NCBI GenBank assembly: GCA_022570795.1
Contig: JAKUDP010000001.1
Coordinates: forward strand, 1,054,001 to 1,118,000
DNA from: Sphaerulina vaccinii
Lineage: Eukaryota > Ascomycota > Dothideomycetes > Mycosphaerellales > Mycosphaerellaceae
DNA length: 64,000 nucleotides
Direction: 5' to 3'
Shown one piece after another: positions 32,993 to 43,330 of the stretch (the stretch's first letter is position 1; each line of letters starts with the position of its first letter). The position numbers and the translations under genes are program-made. The notes under the pieces were generated by a model. That model worked only from the letters and a program-made list of their open reading frames with translations. It was not told the origin of the DNA and did not search any database.

Positions 32993-34753
32993 ATGGAAGT
33001 CGAGCTCTATGTGTACGACCTCACGCGAGGCATGGCAAGAACCATGTCTCGACAATTTCTTGGTATACAAATCGATGCTGTCTACCATACTGCACTAGTC
33101 TTCAATAACGTTGAGTACTTCTTCGGCCAAGGAGTCCAAACATGCTATCCTGGAACGACACACCACGGCCAGCCTATGGAGAAGATCTCCTTAGGGAAGA
33201 CGGAACTGCCACTAGAGACGATATTGGACTATCTGGAGAGCTTGAAAGAGATATACACGGCTGAGAGCTACGACTTGTTTGCTCACAATTGCAATAACTT
33301 CACCAATGATTTCGCCATGTTCTTGGTTGGACAAGGCATACCCGACCACATAACAAGTCTTCCGGCCAAAGTTCTGGACACGCCATTCGGACAGATGCTC
33401 CGTCCTCAGATTGACGCATCTATGATATCGATTACGCAAGCGCCAGTACCGCCACAGAACAGACCACCAACCAAGAATGGTAGTAACATGTCATCCAAGC
33501 CAGCAGCTACGAACTTGTCATCGAATGGACACTCCTCAGCTCCTGCAAAGCCCCAAGACACTGGGCGGTATGGACAAGTGGTCAACCTCACGGACGCCAA
33601 TGCGCTCGACACTCACATGGCTGGCGCTGCCGAATCGTGCACTACGATCTTCTTCACATCATCAACGTGTGCCCCTTGCAGACTCGCATATCCGATGTTT
33701 GACAGGCTAGCTGAGGAACACACCCAAGCTCTGTTCGTCAAGGTTGATATAAACTCAGCTCGCGAGATTGGTTCCGAATACCAGATTCAAGCGACTCCGA
33801 CGTTCATGACATTCTCGAAAGGCAAGAAGCAAGATGAATGGTCAGGGGCAGATCCGAATCTGCTAAAAGCCAATGTCGAGCTCTTGATACAGACTACATT
33901 CCCACCGCATCATCATCTAACACTGAAGGTCCCAGCTCTGCAATATGGATCCATGAAGCCTTATGTGTTTGGCAAGATACCGCCGCTCGACAAGCTCGTG
34001 GGAAAGCTAGGATCTGCCGCGAACAACAAAGACTTTGCATCACTGCGAACTTTTGTGGAGAAGCGAAATGCCAACCCACAGGATGTTGCTGTACCAGACC
34101 TGCATAGCATAGCGAATACTTTCAAAACGGATGTGCTAGCGCTACCAGTCGAAGTACGATTCGCAGCAGTTGACCTCCTGAGATGTGCTATGATCGATGC
34201 TAGAGTCAGTGGCTTCTTTGCGGAAGACAGCCAGCCACGAACGATACCTGTCCTCATACAGCATGTCAATACATTGCAAGACTGTCCACACAATCTGCGA
34301 CTGGTCACGCTACAACTGGCTTGCAACATCTGGTCATCACCACTCTACGTCAAAGAGCTGATGACAAGTGACGATACGACAATCTCGAATCTCATACAGC
34401 TCATCACCTCTTCGCTACTGGACGCATCACACCCAACGACAAGAGTAGCAGCTGGCAGTTTAGCATTCAACCTTGCAGTGTCGAATTATCGTGTGAGACG
34501 AGAGCAGACAGAGGAAGCACTAGCAGAAGGCGAGCAAGTCGAGTTGGCTGCGTCGATTCTGGAGACGCTTGTGGAAGAGAAGAGTGAAGATGCTGCCAAA
34601 GTGCTTCTCCTGGCACTGGGGTATCTGGCATACTGTGCCCCTGAAGATGGAGAGTTGGCAGATCTGTGCAAGGCAATGGGAGCAAAGAAGACAGTACGAG
34701 GCGTGAAAGCTCATGAGAAGCTCGCGCAGGAGATAGCTAGTCTGCTGTGGTAG
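32993..34753 (+). CDS. PPPDE peptidase - thioredoxin - PUL fusion protein
   Basis: Single exon, 586 residues, three domains. Residues 1-140 are a PPPDE (DeSI-type) isopeptidase domain with the catalytic His in VYHTALVF (H32) and Cys in FAHNCNNFTNDF (C100). Residues 140-195 form a Ser/Pro-rich linker. Residues about 195-300 are a thioredoxin domain with active-site CAPC (226-229, in FFTSSTCAPCRLAYPMF) and the cis-Pro loop QIQATPTFMTF. Residues about 310-586 form a PUL domain, an armadillo-like fold that binds Cdc48/p97 in Ufd3/PLAA. PPPDE enzymes remove SUMO or ubiquitin; the PUL part suggests delivery to Cdc48. Start ATG has a good context (GAAATGGAAG). This architecture occurs in other fungi, but the joint function is unproven. 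Confidence 0.92.
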   Translation: MEVELYVYDLTRGMARTMSRQFLGIQIDAVYHTALVFNNVEYFFGQGVQTCYPGTTHHGQPMEKISLGKTELPLETILDYLESLKEIYTAESYDLFAHNCNNFTNDFAMFLVGQGIPDHITSLPAKVLDTPFGQMLRPQIDASMISITQAPVPPQNRPPTKNGSNMSSKPAATNLSSNGHSSAPAKPQDTGRYGQVVNLTDANALDTHMAGAAESCTTIFFTSSTCAPCRLAYPMFDRLAEEHTQALFVKVDINSAREIGSEYQIQATPTFMTFSKGKKQDEWSGADPNLLKANVELLIQTTFPPHHHLTLKVPALQYGSMKPYVFGKIPPLDKLVGKLGSAANNKDFASLRTFVEKRNANPQDVAVPDLHSIANTFKTDVLALPVEVRFAAVDLLRCAMIDARVSGFFAEDSQPRTIPVLIQHVNTLQDCPHNLRLVTLQLACNIWSSPLYVKELMTSDDTTISNLIQLITSSLLDASHPTTRVAAGSLAFNLAVSNYRVRREQTEEALAEGEQVELAASILETLVEEKSEDAAKVLLLALGYLAYCAPEDGELADLCKAMGAKKTVRGVKAHEKLAQEIASLLW

Positions 34754-35024
34754 ACTTATAGTAGACGATACAATATAGAAACACTCTGATAGTCCAAAAA
34801 CAGTTTAGCTCATCACCGCCACAATTCAATCGCGACGCCACCCTTGAGATCTGCAACGAAAGTTTAGGGGTCGCATTGGTTGGTTGAGACTTGAGTGCGT
34901 CGAGAGAGGGACAAGTTGTTTCTTTTGCAACATTCATATCCCTACAGTCACTCTTTCCTGTACTCATATCATTGTGAAACTGTGGACGCGACAAGCCATG
35001 AGCTAGAAGTCAGCAACACCTTTC

Positions 35025-36855
35025 ATGAGCACATCCACACATCAGAGGCCGTAAGACTGAACAATCCCATCTACTTCTACTTCCTACCATCTTCTTACTG
35101 ATTACTGATTACTCTCTGTTCAGTTCCGTCTGGTCGTACGTGAGCTTCTCATCACCCAACACGCGCCGTCGATCTTCCTCGCTCGTCCTCCCCAAACGCG
35201 AATGCGACAATCCCACGTCCGATCCCTTCGAGAAAGCCGACAGACATAATCACACCAAGTCGAGCAAGTCTCTCTCCATGCAGGAGAAAGCGTCAGCCGC
35301 GTTAGGGATGAACCAAGGCACGAGAGCGCGCTACCTCAAGACAGGTTGCTTGGTCTTCTTCGTCCTCGCGCTCATCTACTACATCTCCGGCTCGTCTTCC
35401 ACCACATCAGCAGTAGGACTGGGCAAGTTCCCCGGAGGAGACAAAGCAGCAGATTCCACTACAGGAACGAGTAAATGCACGCGAAGCTACTCGAAAGACA
35501 AACCTCTGATACAATATGCGTTGATGATTGATGCCGGATCCACGGGAAGCAGGATTCATGTTTACAGATTCAATAACTGTGGCCCAACACCAGAATTGGA
35601 GAATGAAGTGTTTAAAATGACAGAGAAGAAGAAAGGTGGAAGTGGTCTATCTTCCTATGGAGCTGATGCTGAAGGTGCTGCGAAGTCTTTGGATGTGTTG
35701 ATGGCTGCTGCGATGGAGAATGTTCCGGATAAGCTGAAAGGATGCACACCCGTTGCTGTGAAAGCTACAGCTGGACTGAGGAAGTTGGGTCCGGAAATGA
35801 GTGATGCGATTCTGAAAGCTGTGAGGACGAGATTGGAGACTGCGTATCCTTTCCCAGTTGTCAGTGAGAAGAATGGTGGAGTGGAAGTCATGGATGGGAA
35901 GGATGAGGGTGTTTATGCTTGGATTACGACGAACTACTTGCTGGGAAAGATCGGAGGACCGGATAAGACTCCTACTGCTGCGGTGTTTGACCTTGGAGGT
36001 GGATCTACGCAGATTGTCTTCCAGCCGACCTTTAAGCAAGCGGCGGATGGCGGTATGCCTGAGGTGATGAAGGAGGGTGATCACAAGTACGATTTGAGGT
36101 TTGGTGGACGCGATTTCTCGCTTTATCAGCATTCGTACCTTGGGTATGGATTGATGGAGGCGCGCGATCATATGCATCGTGTCTTTGTGGAGGGCTGGTA
36201 TGAGAACAACGCAAAGGAGGGAAGCCTTTCAACAGCCAAGGAGCAACTCACGCTGAAACCTATCGCCAACCCATGCATGAACGTCGGCATGTCGAAAATG
36301 GTCGACATCCCCCTCAGCGAAGGCCACCCTCTCGGATCAACCATCACAGTCAACATGACCGGACCACGAGTCGGCAGCCCAGCACAGTGTCGCGCTCTCG
36401 CAGAAAAGACTCTCAAGAAAGAAGAAGAATGCAAACTCGCACCCTGTGCATTCAACGGAGTCCACCAGCCTTCTCTGGAGAAGACTTTCGCCCGCGAAGA
36501 CGTTTACCTCTTCTCCTACTTTTACGACCGCACGCAACCTTTAGGAATGCCAGAATCTTTCACGTTGCGTGAATTGAAAGAACTCACAGCTCGCATTTGC
36601 CAGGGAGGTGATGCTTGGAAAGTCTTCGAAGCTGTACCTGGTGCGCTTGAGGAGTTGGCAGATAAACCGGATATGTGTTTGGATCTGAACTTCATGTTGG
36701 CACTTCTGCATACGGGTTATGAGATGCCTATTGATCGGGAAGTGAAGATAGCGAAGAAGATTAAGGGAAATGAGTTGGGCTGGTGTTTAGGGGCTAGTTT
36801 GCCATTACTCAGTCAGGAGAGTGGTTGGCAGTGCAAGGTTAGTAAAGTGCAATAG
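35025..36855 (+). CDS. gda1: GDA1/CD39 nucleoside diphosphatase (Golgi GDPase-like)
   Basis: Two exons: a 26-nt first exon (35025-35050, MSTSTHQRP) and 35124-36855, total 585 residues. The GTAAGA donor and TTCAG acceptor join in phase 2; the long exon has no in-frame ATG at its 5' end, which decides the start. A cytosolic tail precedes one membrane segment (YLKTGCLVFFVLALIYYISG). The apyrase conserved regions are intact: IDAGSTGSRIHVYRF (ACR1), VKATAGLRKLG (ACR2), GKDEGVYAWITTNYLLG (ACR3) and VFDLGGGSTQIVF (ACR4). Type II topology fits the Golgi lumen, where Gda1 converts GDP to GMP to drive GDP-mannose import for glycosylation. A GDPase or UDPase preference cannot be distinguished. Confidence 0.93.
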
Positions 36856-36994
36856 ATATATAATGCAGGCATTGGTTGGCGTTTTGGTAGCAGTTCGGGG
36901 TATACCTACAAAGCATAGCGAGCATTCCATCAGATTTGCAGCATGAGAGAGAAGCAGCAAGACTGTGAGTTCCCAGAGCATCGTAGGAGCTGAC

Positions 36995-37011
36995 TATATA
37001 TCTATATATAA
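36995..37011 (+). promoter_or_regulatory. TATA-rich element upstream of the pyroglutamyl peptidase gene
   Basis: TATATATCTATATATAA lies about 140 bp before the start codon at 37151. It is the clearest TATA-like tract in the window and is at a plausible distance for a fungal core promoter. Confidence 0.5.
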
Positions 37012-37150
37012 GGTAGTACCGACCCACTGAGGAAACCTTCCAAACTTCCATCCTTCCCGAAATGGACACCGATATAAAAGCATTCATTCATCTTCTACTC
37101 TCGCAGCCCACACCACTAACAAGCACAACAACAAGACCACCCAACAAAAG

Positions 37151-37849
37151 ATGTCCGACCTCAAAGTCCTAATAACAGCCTTCGGCCAATACCGCCAATT
37201 CACCAACAACCCATCCTGGCGCATCGCCCAACTCTTACCTCCAGAAATCTCGCATCAATATGGAGCAATCAAGATACAAATAGTCCAGCCTCGAAAGTCC
37301 ATGAAGTCGGAATACCATCACATCCTGAAAGAAATCCCAGCTCTCATAACCGAGCACGATCCTGACATCATCATAGGTATCGGACAGGATGAGCAAGCTA
37401 AAGATTTCAAGATCGAGAGAGGAGCGAGAAGGGATGTATATTATGAATGTCCTGATAATGCGAGGAAGACTTTGACGAAGAAGGAGACATCTACCAAGAT
37501 CTTCGGCGACGTGAAGGAGGAGAGGTTGGAGACGGGGCTGGAGTTGGAGAGTGTGCTGGAGAGGTGGAGAGCAAGTTGTGATGCAGAGAAGAAAGGCAAG
37601 GGGAAAGCTGCCAAAGCTGTTGTTCCGGGTATGGGAATCTCTGAGGATGCGGGAAATTTCGTCTGTGGATTGCTGTATTTTGCTGTGTTGGCTGAGCTGG
37701 AGAGGAGGAAGCGAAAGGATGCACAACGCGACGCCAAAGTCGAGGCAGTATTCTTGCATGTGCCGCCGCTTAGGACTGAGGGGGAGTTGGAGGCTGGGAG
37801 GGGAGTGGTGGAGGCGTTGGTCAAGGCTATCGCGGAGGTCCTTCAATGA
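37151..37849 (+). CDS. Pyroglutamyl peptidase I (peptidase family C15)
   Basis: Single exon, 232 residues. The N-terminus VLITAFGQYRQFTNNPSW matches the family opening (VLVTGFxPFxxxxxNPS). All three catalytic residues can be placed: Glu89 in FKIERGARRDVYYE, Cys172 in GISEDAGNFVCG and His203 in FLHVPP. The enzyme removes N-terminal pyroglutamate from peptides in the cytosol. Residues about 108-157 form a Lys/Glu-rich insert, longer than in bacterial enzymes (TKKETSTKIFGD to KGKGKAAKA), which is common in fungal members. A TATA-like tract precedes the gene. Confidence 0.9.
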   Translation: MSDLKVLITAFGQYRQFTNNPSWRIAQLLPPEISHQYGAIKIQIVQPRKSMKSEYHHILKEIPALITEHDPDIIIGIGQDEQAKDFKIERGARRDVYYECPDNARKTLTKKETSTKIFGDVKEERLETGLELESVLERWRASCDAEKKGKGKAAKAVVPGMGISEDAGNFVCGLLYFAVLAELERRKRKDAQRDAKVEAVFLHVPPLRTEGELEAGRGVVEALVKAIAEVLQ

Positions 37850-37933
37850 TCAAGTATATTAATGTTCTGCTTTAGAGCACAGCCACCCTTGAAGCGTATG
37901 CTGAACGATCTGCTACTGCGATCTCGACATTTA

Positions 37934-38812
37934 TCACCTCGCCAGGAACCCTCCATCAACAGGCATGTTAACACCGCTCATCCAACCCGCATCATCAGAC
38001 GCTAGAAACAAATACGCTTTCGCAATATCCTCTGGCCTCCCCAAGCCTCTGAAAGGATGCATCGGCTCAATCTCCTTTAGCACATTTGGATCCCCGAAGA
38101 TAGGGTCGGTCATATGGCTGTGTACATATCCCGGATTGACGGCATTCACATGTACGCGATAAGGAGCACAATCTAATGCCGCTGCCCTAGTAAGATTCGC
38201 AACAGCGCCCTTGCTCGTGCAGTAAACCGAAGCAGCTGGCGTGCCTACTAGCCCGTACACTGAAGCTGCATTGAGGATCCAGCCTCTGTCGCCAGACGGT
38301 TGAAGTGGTTCTTGAGTGATCATCTGTTTCGATGCGTATTTCACACCATAGTAGACTCCGTTGATGTTGACTTTGAAAGTCTTGTGCATCAAGTCGAGAG
38401 GCATGTCCCAGACTGGTTGCGGGTTTCGAGATTCGAGAGCAAAGCCGGCGTTGTTCTATCACATATACATCAATATTTGACGATGAGTAGGATCTTTGGG
38501 GACGGAGCTTACCACCATGATATCTAACCTTCCCCATTCTTTCACTGCTGCAGCTACTAGAGCCTCCACTTCTTCAGGAACTGAAACATCGGTCTTGACG
38601 AAGATGGCAGAGCCCCCATCTTTGGTGATTCGTTCATGGGTTGGGCCATCTGCTTCGCCATTCTGTGCGGAGTTTTCACGCCATGTTCCGGGTTGGAGAT
38701 CTGCGCAGACGACTTTGGCACCTTCTTTCGCGTATAAGAATGCTGTTGCTCGACCGATCCCGCTTGAGGAACCTGTGATTATGGCGATGCGGTCTTGAAG
38801 GCGGCCGGGCAT
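37934..38812 (-). CDS. Short-chain dehydrogenase/reductase
   Basis: Two exons: 38513-38812 and 37934-38455, 273 residues, joined in phase 0 (donor GTAAGC, acceptor TAG). The cofactor motif TGSSSGIGRA is near residue 14, VCADLQ supplies the acidic residue that favours NAD, and NNAG begins exon 2. The active site is complete: Asn in NINGVYYG, Ser in NAASVYG, and Tyr/Lys in YCTSKGAV. The C-terminus ends SGVNMPVDGGF, typical of classical SDRs. The substrate is unknown. It converges tail-to-tail with the pyroglutamyl peptidase gene, 85 bp away. Confidence 0.92.
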
Positions 38813-39578
38813 AGCTTTCGTCTACTGTGATCTGTAGTAGTTGAGGTTGCTAACGTGATGTTTTGATGTCGTGGAGCTTTCCTTGTAACTTCTGCCTATT
38901 GACGCTAGAAGCTTTGCGAGTAGTGCAGAAGGTATGAGGAAACATCAAGAAGGTAGATATAAGGAAGGAATATAGCTTACCACGATCGCACTCCCGAGGC
39001 TCTATAGGGCAGACCACATGGTTACGACCAGGATTTCGTACGCTTTACGAGCATACGTCCGCTGACACATGTAGAAAGAGTCGTTAGGCTATGTCGTTCT
39101 GGCGAATGCGGCAAACGCTGCTTCGTATAGTGAATATGGCGTGCTGGGATTCTGGGAATATCGGTAATGTTGGACACAGTTCGCTGTTTGAGGTGGGGTT
39201 GGCTTTGGTGGGCTGATAGCTCTTCCGCCTCGGCGGCGTTATGCATGCGTTCGCACAGTATAGCGGTATATCATCTGGCATATGCATCATGTAGCAGTGC
39301 TGACATGGGATGCATCAGGCTGAAGTTTCCCCATGAGATGGCCGGTTTTGTCCTCCTGTCCGTTGGGTTTCCTGATGAGGATTTCCGGACCAGTCAGAAC
39401 TCTCTCTCAACTCGGTCACCACAGCGACTTCGCATGATCCTTCGTTGGTGCTGAGTATGCAAACGATTCGAGTCTGGTGTCGTATCCTGTACATTGATTG
39501 AGAGTGGCGATGAAGCACCCACCCATCGTCTATCGTCTTCTATCATGCGATTTCATCCTGGGTCGCGCTTTCCATATA
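38813..39578. other. Intergenic region
   Basis: 766 bp between two minus-strand genes. Only short frames without motifs; I see no RNA gene or repeat. Confidence 0.6.
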
Positions 39579-40563
39579 TCATTGCTTCGTCTCTTCCACC
39601 TGTACATCTGGAGCTTTCCTCTCAATAACTCCTTGGAGCTCTTTCTTCTCTGCCTGAAGGTCGCCCTCGGGCTTCTTCTCTTTGATGGCCTTCTCAACCT
39701 GCTCAACGGCACGCTCAATCTCAATCTCCATTTCAGGCAGACTGAAGCCTTCAGCAAGCAACTTGCCATTCCATTGCTGTAGCAACATTGCTTCTCCTTT
39801 GCCGTTCTCTGTCTGGGTTTCCACGACTTCGGCAACCTGTTTGATCTGCTCTGGCGTAGGTAGGGGCGCATCGCGGGTCGCTTGGCGGTTCGGTGCAATC
39901 AGACCCGCAGCATATAGCTGGTCCATTTGCGAGGAAGGAGCGATCTTGATATGGTCATGTGTCGTGAGGTGCTCTAGTAGCTTGCCGCCATATAGCGCCT
40001 TGTAATGTGACCATGCCCTCCAGACCAGGTAGAAGAAGGGCAAATTTGGTATTCTAGCACACGTCAGTCCAGCTTTCACTTGCATAACTTGAAAGCCATG
40101 GTGCTACAATGTCTTACACAGGCACGAGCGCAAAAGGCGCCACAACCGGCATCATTGCTATGCTTTGCCATATCCTCTTCCTATGTAGGCCTTGCCTCTC
40201 CGTCGCGATCCTCTTCAGTATTTCAGGCACTTTACTGCCATTTAGGAAAGCTCCTGGATACAAGCATTCCACTTTCAGATTCCCGTTATCGATGGCTTCG
40301 AGTCGCTGCTTGGTCGCAGGTGGTATAGTCTTGAGGCCCCATTCTTCAAATGGTATGCGCCTGAAGAGCTTATTCGCGTATAATGTAGTTTGCTTTTGCC
40401 ACCCCTTCTCTGCGGCTTCCCACTTCGCCCACGTCGTCGCAGCCTTGGTAATGATGCGCTCCTGCAGAGGAGGTTTGGTTCCAGTAGCAGCCTCCTTGGA
40501 CACGACGCGTTCGCAGTAGATCAAAGTCCTCCTTGTTGACACGGGCAACAGAAACAGGCGCAT
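39579..40563 (-). CDS. Mitochondrial K+/H+ exchange-related protein (Mit_KHE1 family)
   Basis: Two exons: 40118-40563 and 39579-40053, joined in phase 2 (GTAAGA/TAG), 306 residues. The opening RLFLLPVSTRRTLIYCE, the segment RIPFEEWGLKTIPP, and the exon junction block VVAPFALVPVIPNLPFFYLV followed by WRAWSHYKALYGGKLLEHL are diagnostic of the fungal Mit_KHE1 family, linked to K+/H+ exchange across the inner mitochondrial membrane. One or two hydrophobic segments are visible around the junction. The C-terminal part is charged and helical (EMEIEIERAVEQVEKAIKEK). The transport mechanism is not settled for the family. Confidence 0.9.
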
Positions 40564-40891
40564 TGTGATGTGTCAACCTGCCAGACACTCAGAGTAAGTG
40601 AATGAAGATGCGGTCAAGCACTTCTTGTGTTACAGCGCGACGACATGTTGATATTGATGGCTGGTCTGTCGCTCAGCCACGTGTAGCAAGAAACGCTCGC
40701 AGATGTCCAGCTCGAGAAACTGTTCGATGGACGTCATTCCGTCGAGCTTCCCGCTGGGACAAGACCAGCCAGGCACAAGCTTCACAGTTTGAGCCTCATG
40801 TCTTGACCTCTCCTTCTCCTGTCATCAACCACGGCAGTCACGCCATGTTTCGACACCTCCGTTTGCACAGCAACGGGATTCGGCAGGCAGG
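40564..40891. other. Intergenic, divergent
   Basis: 328 bp; includes the promoter of the Mit_KHE1 gene. No motif stands out. Confidence 0.5.
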
Positions 40892-41158
40892 ATGTCTTAC
40901 CGAACATTCCATGACGACGAACCTCAAGAAGGCAGTTCGTACGGCGTTATCAGAAACTACCCACCAGACTCCGCCTCCTCCAAGCGATTGTCGCAGGATG
41001 TGGACGTGTGGACCCGCCTTGCTTGGATAAACGCCGGCCTGTGAGTGCGCAGAGAGTCTCAGCGTCCACCAGAAGTTTTCAATCGCTCTGCTGAGTTGTA
41101 CAGCATTGTGCTATCGCAGGCGTCGTCATCTGGCAATAGCCTTGCAGCGCGACCATGA
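40892..41158 (+). CDS. Candidate small protein, unknown
   Basis: An ATG at 40892 opens MSYRTFHDDEPQEGSSYGVI, then RNYPPDSASSKRLSQDVDVW and TRLAWINAGL, ending at a canonical GTGAGT donor (41041). With acceptor CAG at 41103 the frame continues for 18 codons to TGA at 41158, giving 67 residues; a second acceptor at 41118 would give a longer, different tail. Codon use is coding-like and the donor coincides with the loss of frame. No family recognised; it may also be a longer transcript's part. Confidence 0.35.
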
Positions 41159-41785
41159 GCTCGGCGCGTGGCGTTGTTTCTGCTACGAGCGGTCGGACCT
41201 GGCTGTTACACCATCGACAAGCATATATCCCACGAGGCAGCCGAACCACGAGTCTCGCTACCAGCGATCCCGGCTCTCAACCATATGAGTACGCCTGACC
41301 GGATCTGTATCGACTCCATCCTTTTGCTAGCCACTTTGGTAGTCGTCTGGCTTTTGCGGGTCGATAAAGGACCATGAATAGAAAGCTTGTCTGGACATCC
41401 TTGCGCCATATGCAGGCACGTCCACCCGGCACGAAGGAGTGGGTACTTTCTTGCCTACTTTCAAGCCACCATTTGTCGACGGTGTGTAAGGGAGTAATGC
41501 TTGACGAGCAATACTCGGCGACGATTCGACGACAAGCTTGCGCGCATCCAATAGCTTGGCCGATGCAGATCCACTATTTCTGATATTTCACGACACACAT
41601 ACTGGCCGATGAGCCATCGGTAAAGACTACCCATTTCTTCGCTGCTTCCTTCTGACCTACAACTGCAGCGCACATTCTCAGCTTGCGACGTTCATTCAAT
41701 CTCTCGTTCATATCACTTTCGTTGTATCCTATTGACGATCGTCTCTCCTGAGTACCTTTGACGATCTCACCTCTAATCATACCTA
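41159..41785. other. Intergenic, upstream of tyrosinase
   Basis: 627 bp. Minus-strand open frames here (for example MIRGEIVKGTQERRSSIGYN from 41780) are Lys/Glu/Arg-rich because the plus strand is a pyrimidine-rich leader. I treat them as antisense shadows of the tyrosinase promoter and 5' leader. Confidence 0.5.
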
Positions 41786-43016
41786 ATGCGTTTCTCCGAG
41801 AGTGTGGCCTTGATGGCCACTGCAGCAACAGCCGCTGCTCAAGCTCCTAGTTACAGCGACTATACTGCTGCTCAGATATCGAGTGGAGAAGCCTGGCAGA
41901 ACATCTCGACCATTGCCTATGAGTCAATGCAGTCAAACATCGGGTCAAGGACGAACACTCAATGCACATACGACAATGCCGCCGTGAGACAAGAGTGGCG
42001 AACTCTGTCACAGGATACTCGCAAGAGCTACACCGACGCTGTCACCTGTCTTCAAAATCACGCACCTACTCGAATGACTGCCGCAGAAGCTCCAAACTAT
42101 CCTGGCGTCAAATCACGATATGATGAATACGTTGCTACGCACATCAACTATACGCTACACATCCACGACACAGCCGACTTCTTTGCTTGGCATCGTTTCT
42201 TCACCCACTCCATGGAGCAGGACTTGATCAATCTTTGCGGTTATACTGGAGTTATGCCTTACTGGAATTGGGCTGAAGATGCAGCTGCCCCTGCAGACTC
42301 TGCCCTGTTCAATGGCGATGCTTACAGCATGGGAAGCAATGGAGCGTACATTGCCGGACGTACAGACACTTGGCTAGCTCAGCAAGATGTCACATACTCT
42401 CCAGGCTCAGGAGGCGGCTGCGTTACGTCAGGTCCTTTCGTCGACTATACTGTGAACCTTGGACCTCTTGGGCTGCCTAACTACAACAATGTCAACTCCT
42501 CGTTCCAATACAACCCTCATTGCTTGGAGCGCGATATCAACTCCTGGTTCTCGACCAGGTACAACACTTACGAAGACTTGACGTCTGTCATGCTTGACTA
42601 CATCTATATCGAGGATTTCCAATGCCAATCTCAGGGCATGTGTGGAGATAACAAGTTCGGTGTACACGGAGGAGGCCACTGGCAGATTGGAGGCTCTATG
42701 ATGGATTTCTACTCCTCACCTGCTGATCCTTTGTTCTACCTGCATCACGCACAGGTTGACAAGTAAGTATTTACTCCTTGGTAGCAGATGAAATGGCGCT
42801 GATAAATGATACAGAATGTGGACCATATGGCAGAACCTTGACATTTACCGTCGCCAGAACATCATCTCAGGCACTGAGACCCTTGGATGTTCTTCTCCAG
42901 ATTGCCCGAACATGACACTCGAAGACTTGCTGCCCTTCGGTTTCGTGGCTGATGACCAGACCTTTTCCACGCTCATGGACAATTTTGCAGGTCCTTTCTG
43001 CTACCGCTACGACTGA
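41786..43016 (+). CDS. Secreted short tyrosinase (type-3 copper oxidase)
   Basis: Two exons: 41786-42762 and 42815-43016, joined in phase 2, 392 residues. A signal peptide leads (MRFSESVALMATAATAAAQA). CuA ligands are His119, His127 and His136 in THINYTLHIHDTADFFAWHR; MPYWNWAED follows, as in the family. CuB ligands are His294 and His298 in VHGGGHWQIGG and His321 in DPLFYLHHAQVDKMW. The length and the lack of a long C-terminal propeptide fit the secreted short tyrosinases of ascomycetes, which oxidise phenols to quinones in melanin or phenolic metabolism. N-glycosylation sequons (NIS, NYT, NSS, NMT) agree with secretion. Natural substrate unknown. Confidence 0.93.
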
Positions 43017-43330
43017 TTCAAATGTCTATCACATCAGAACCAAACACTTCAAACGACTTGATAGATGCTTAGAGCATGATGAGCATTGAGATTGTACATA
43101 CGCATTGGCAATGTAATGTGGGAGATGGAGACACTAGGAGTGGCAACGCGAGGAAAGATGATGAAAGAACAGTAAGCTTGCAAAGTGCAGCACTGTGAAG
43201 CGACGTACAACATACAGTCGAACAGATACAAATAGACACCTAAGTTACAGCTCAACTACAATATACTCACTTCAGCATTTTGCCAAGCTGTCACACCTGG
43301 TCCAAGGACCGAGCCGCAACCTTGCAGTCT
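43017..43330. other. Intergenic
   Basis: 314 bp between two plus-strand genes; nothing supported. Confidence 0.6.

Noticed and set aside
37235..37846. 203-codon minus-strand frame opposite the pyroglutamyl peptidase gene
   Set aside because: The plus strand has the complete catalytic Glu/Cys/His triad; the minus frame is a shadow.
41574..41780. Minus-strand ORF starting 5 bp from the tyrosinase start
   Set aside because: Its Lys/Glu/Arg-rich composition is what a pyrimidine-rich 5' leader produces on the antisense strand, and two divergent starts 5 bp apart are implausible.
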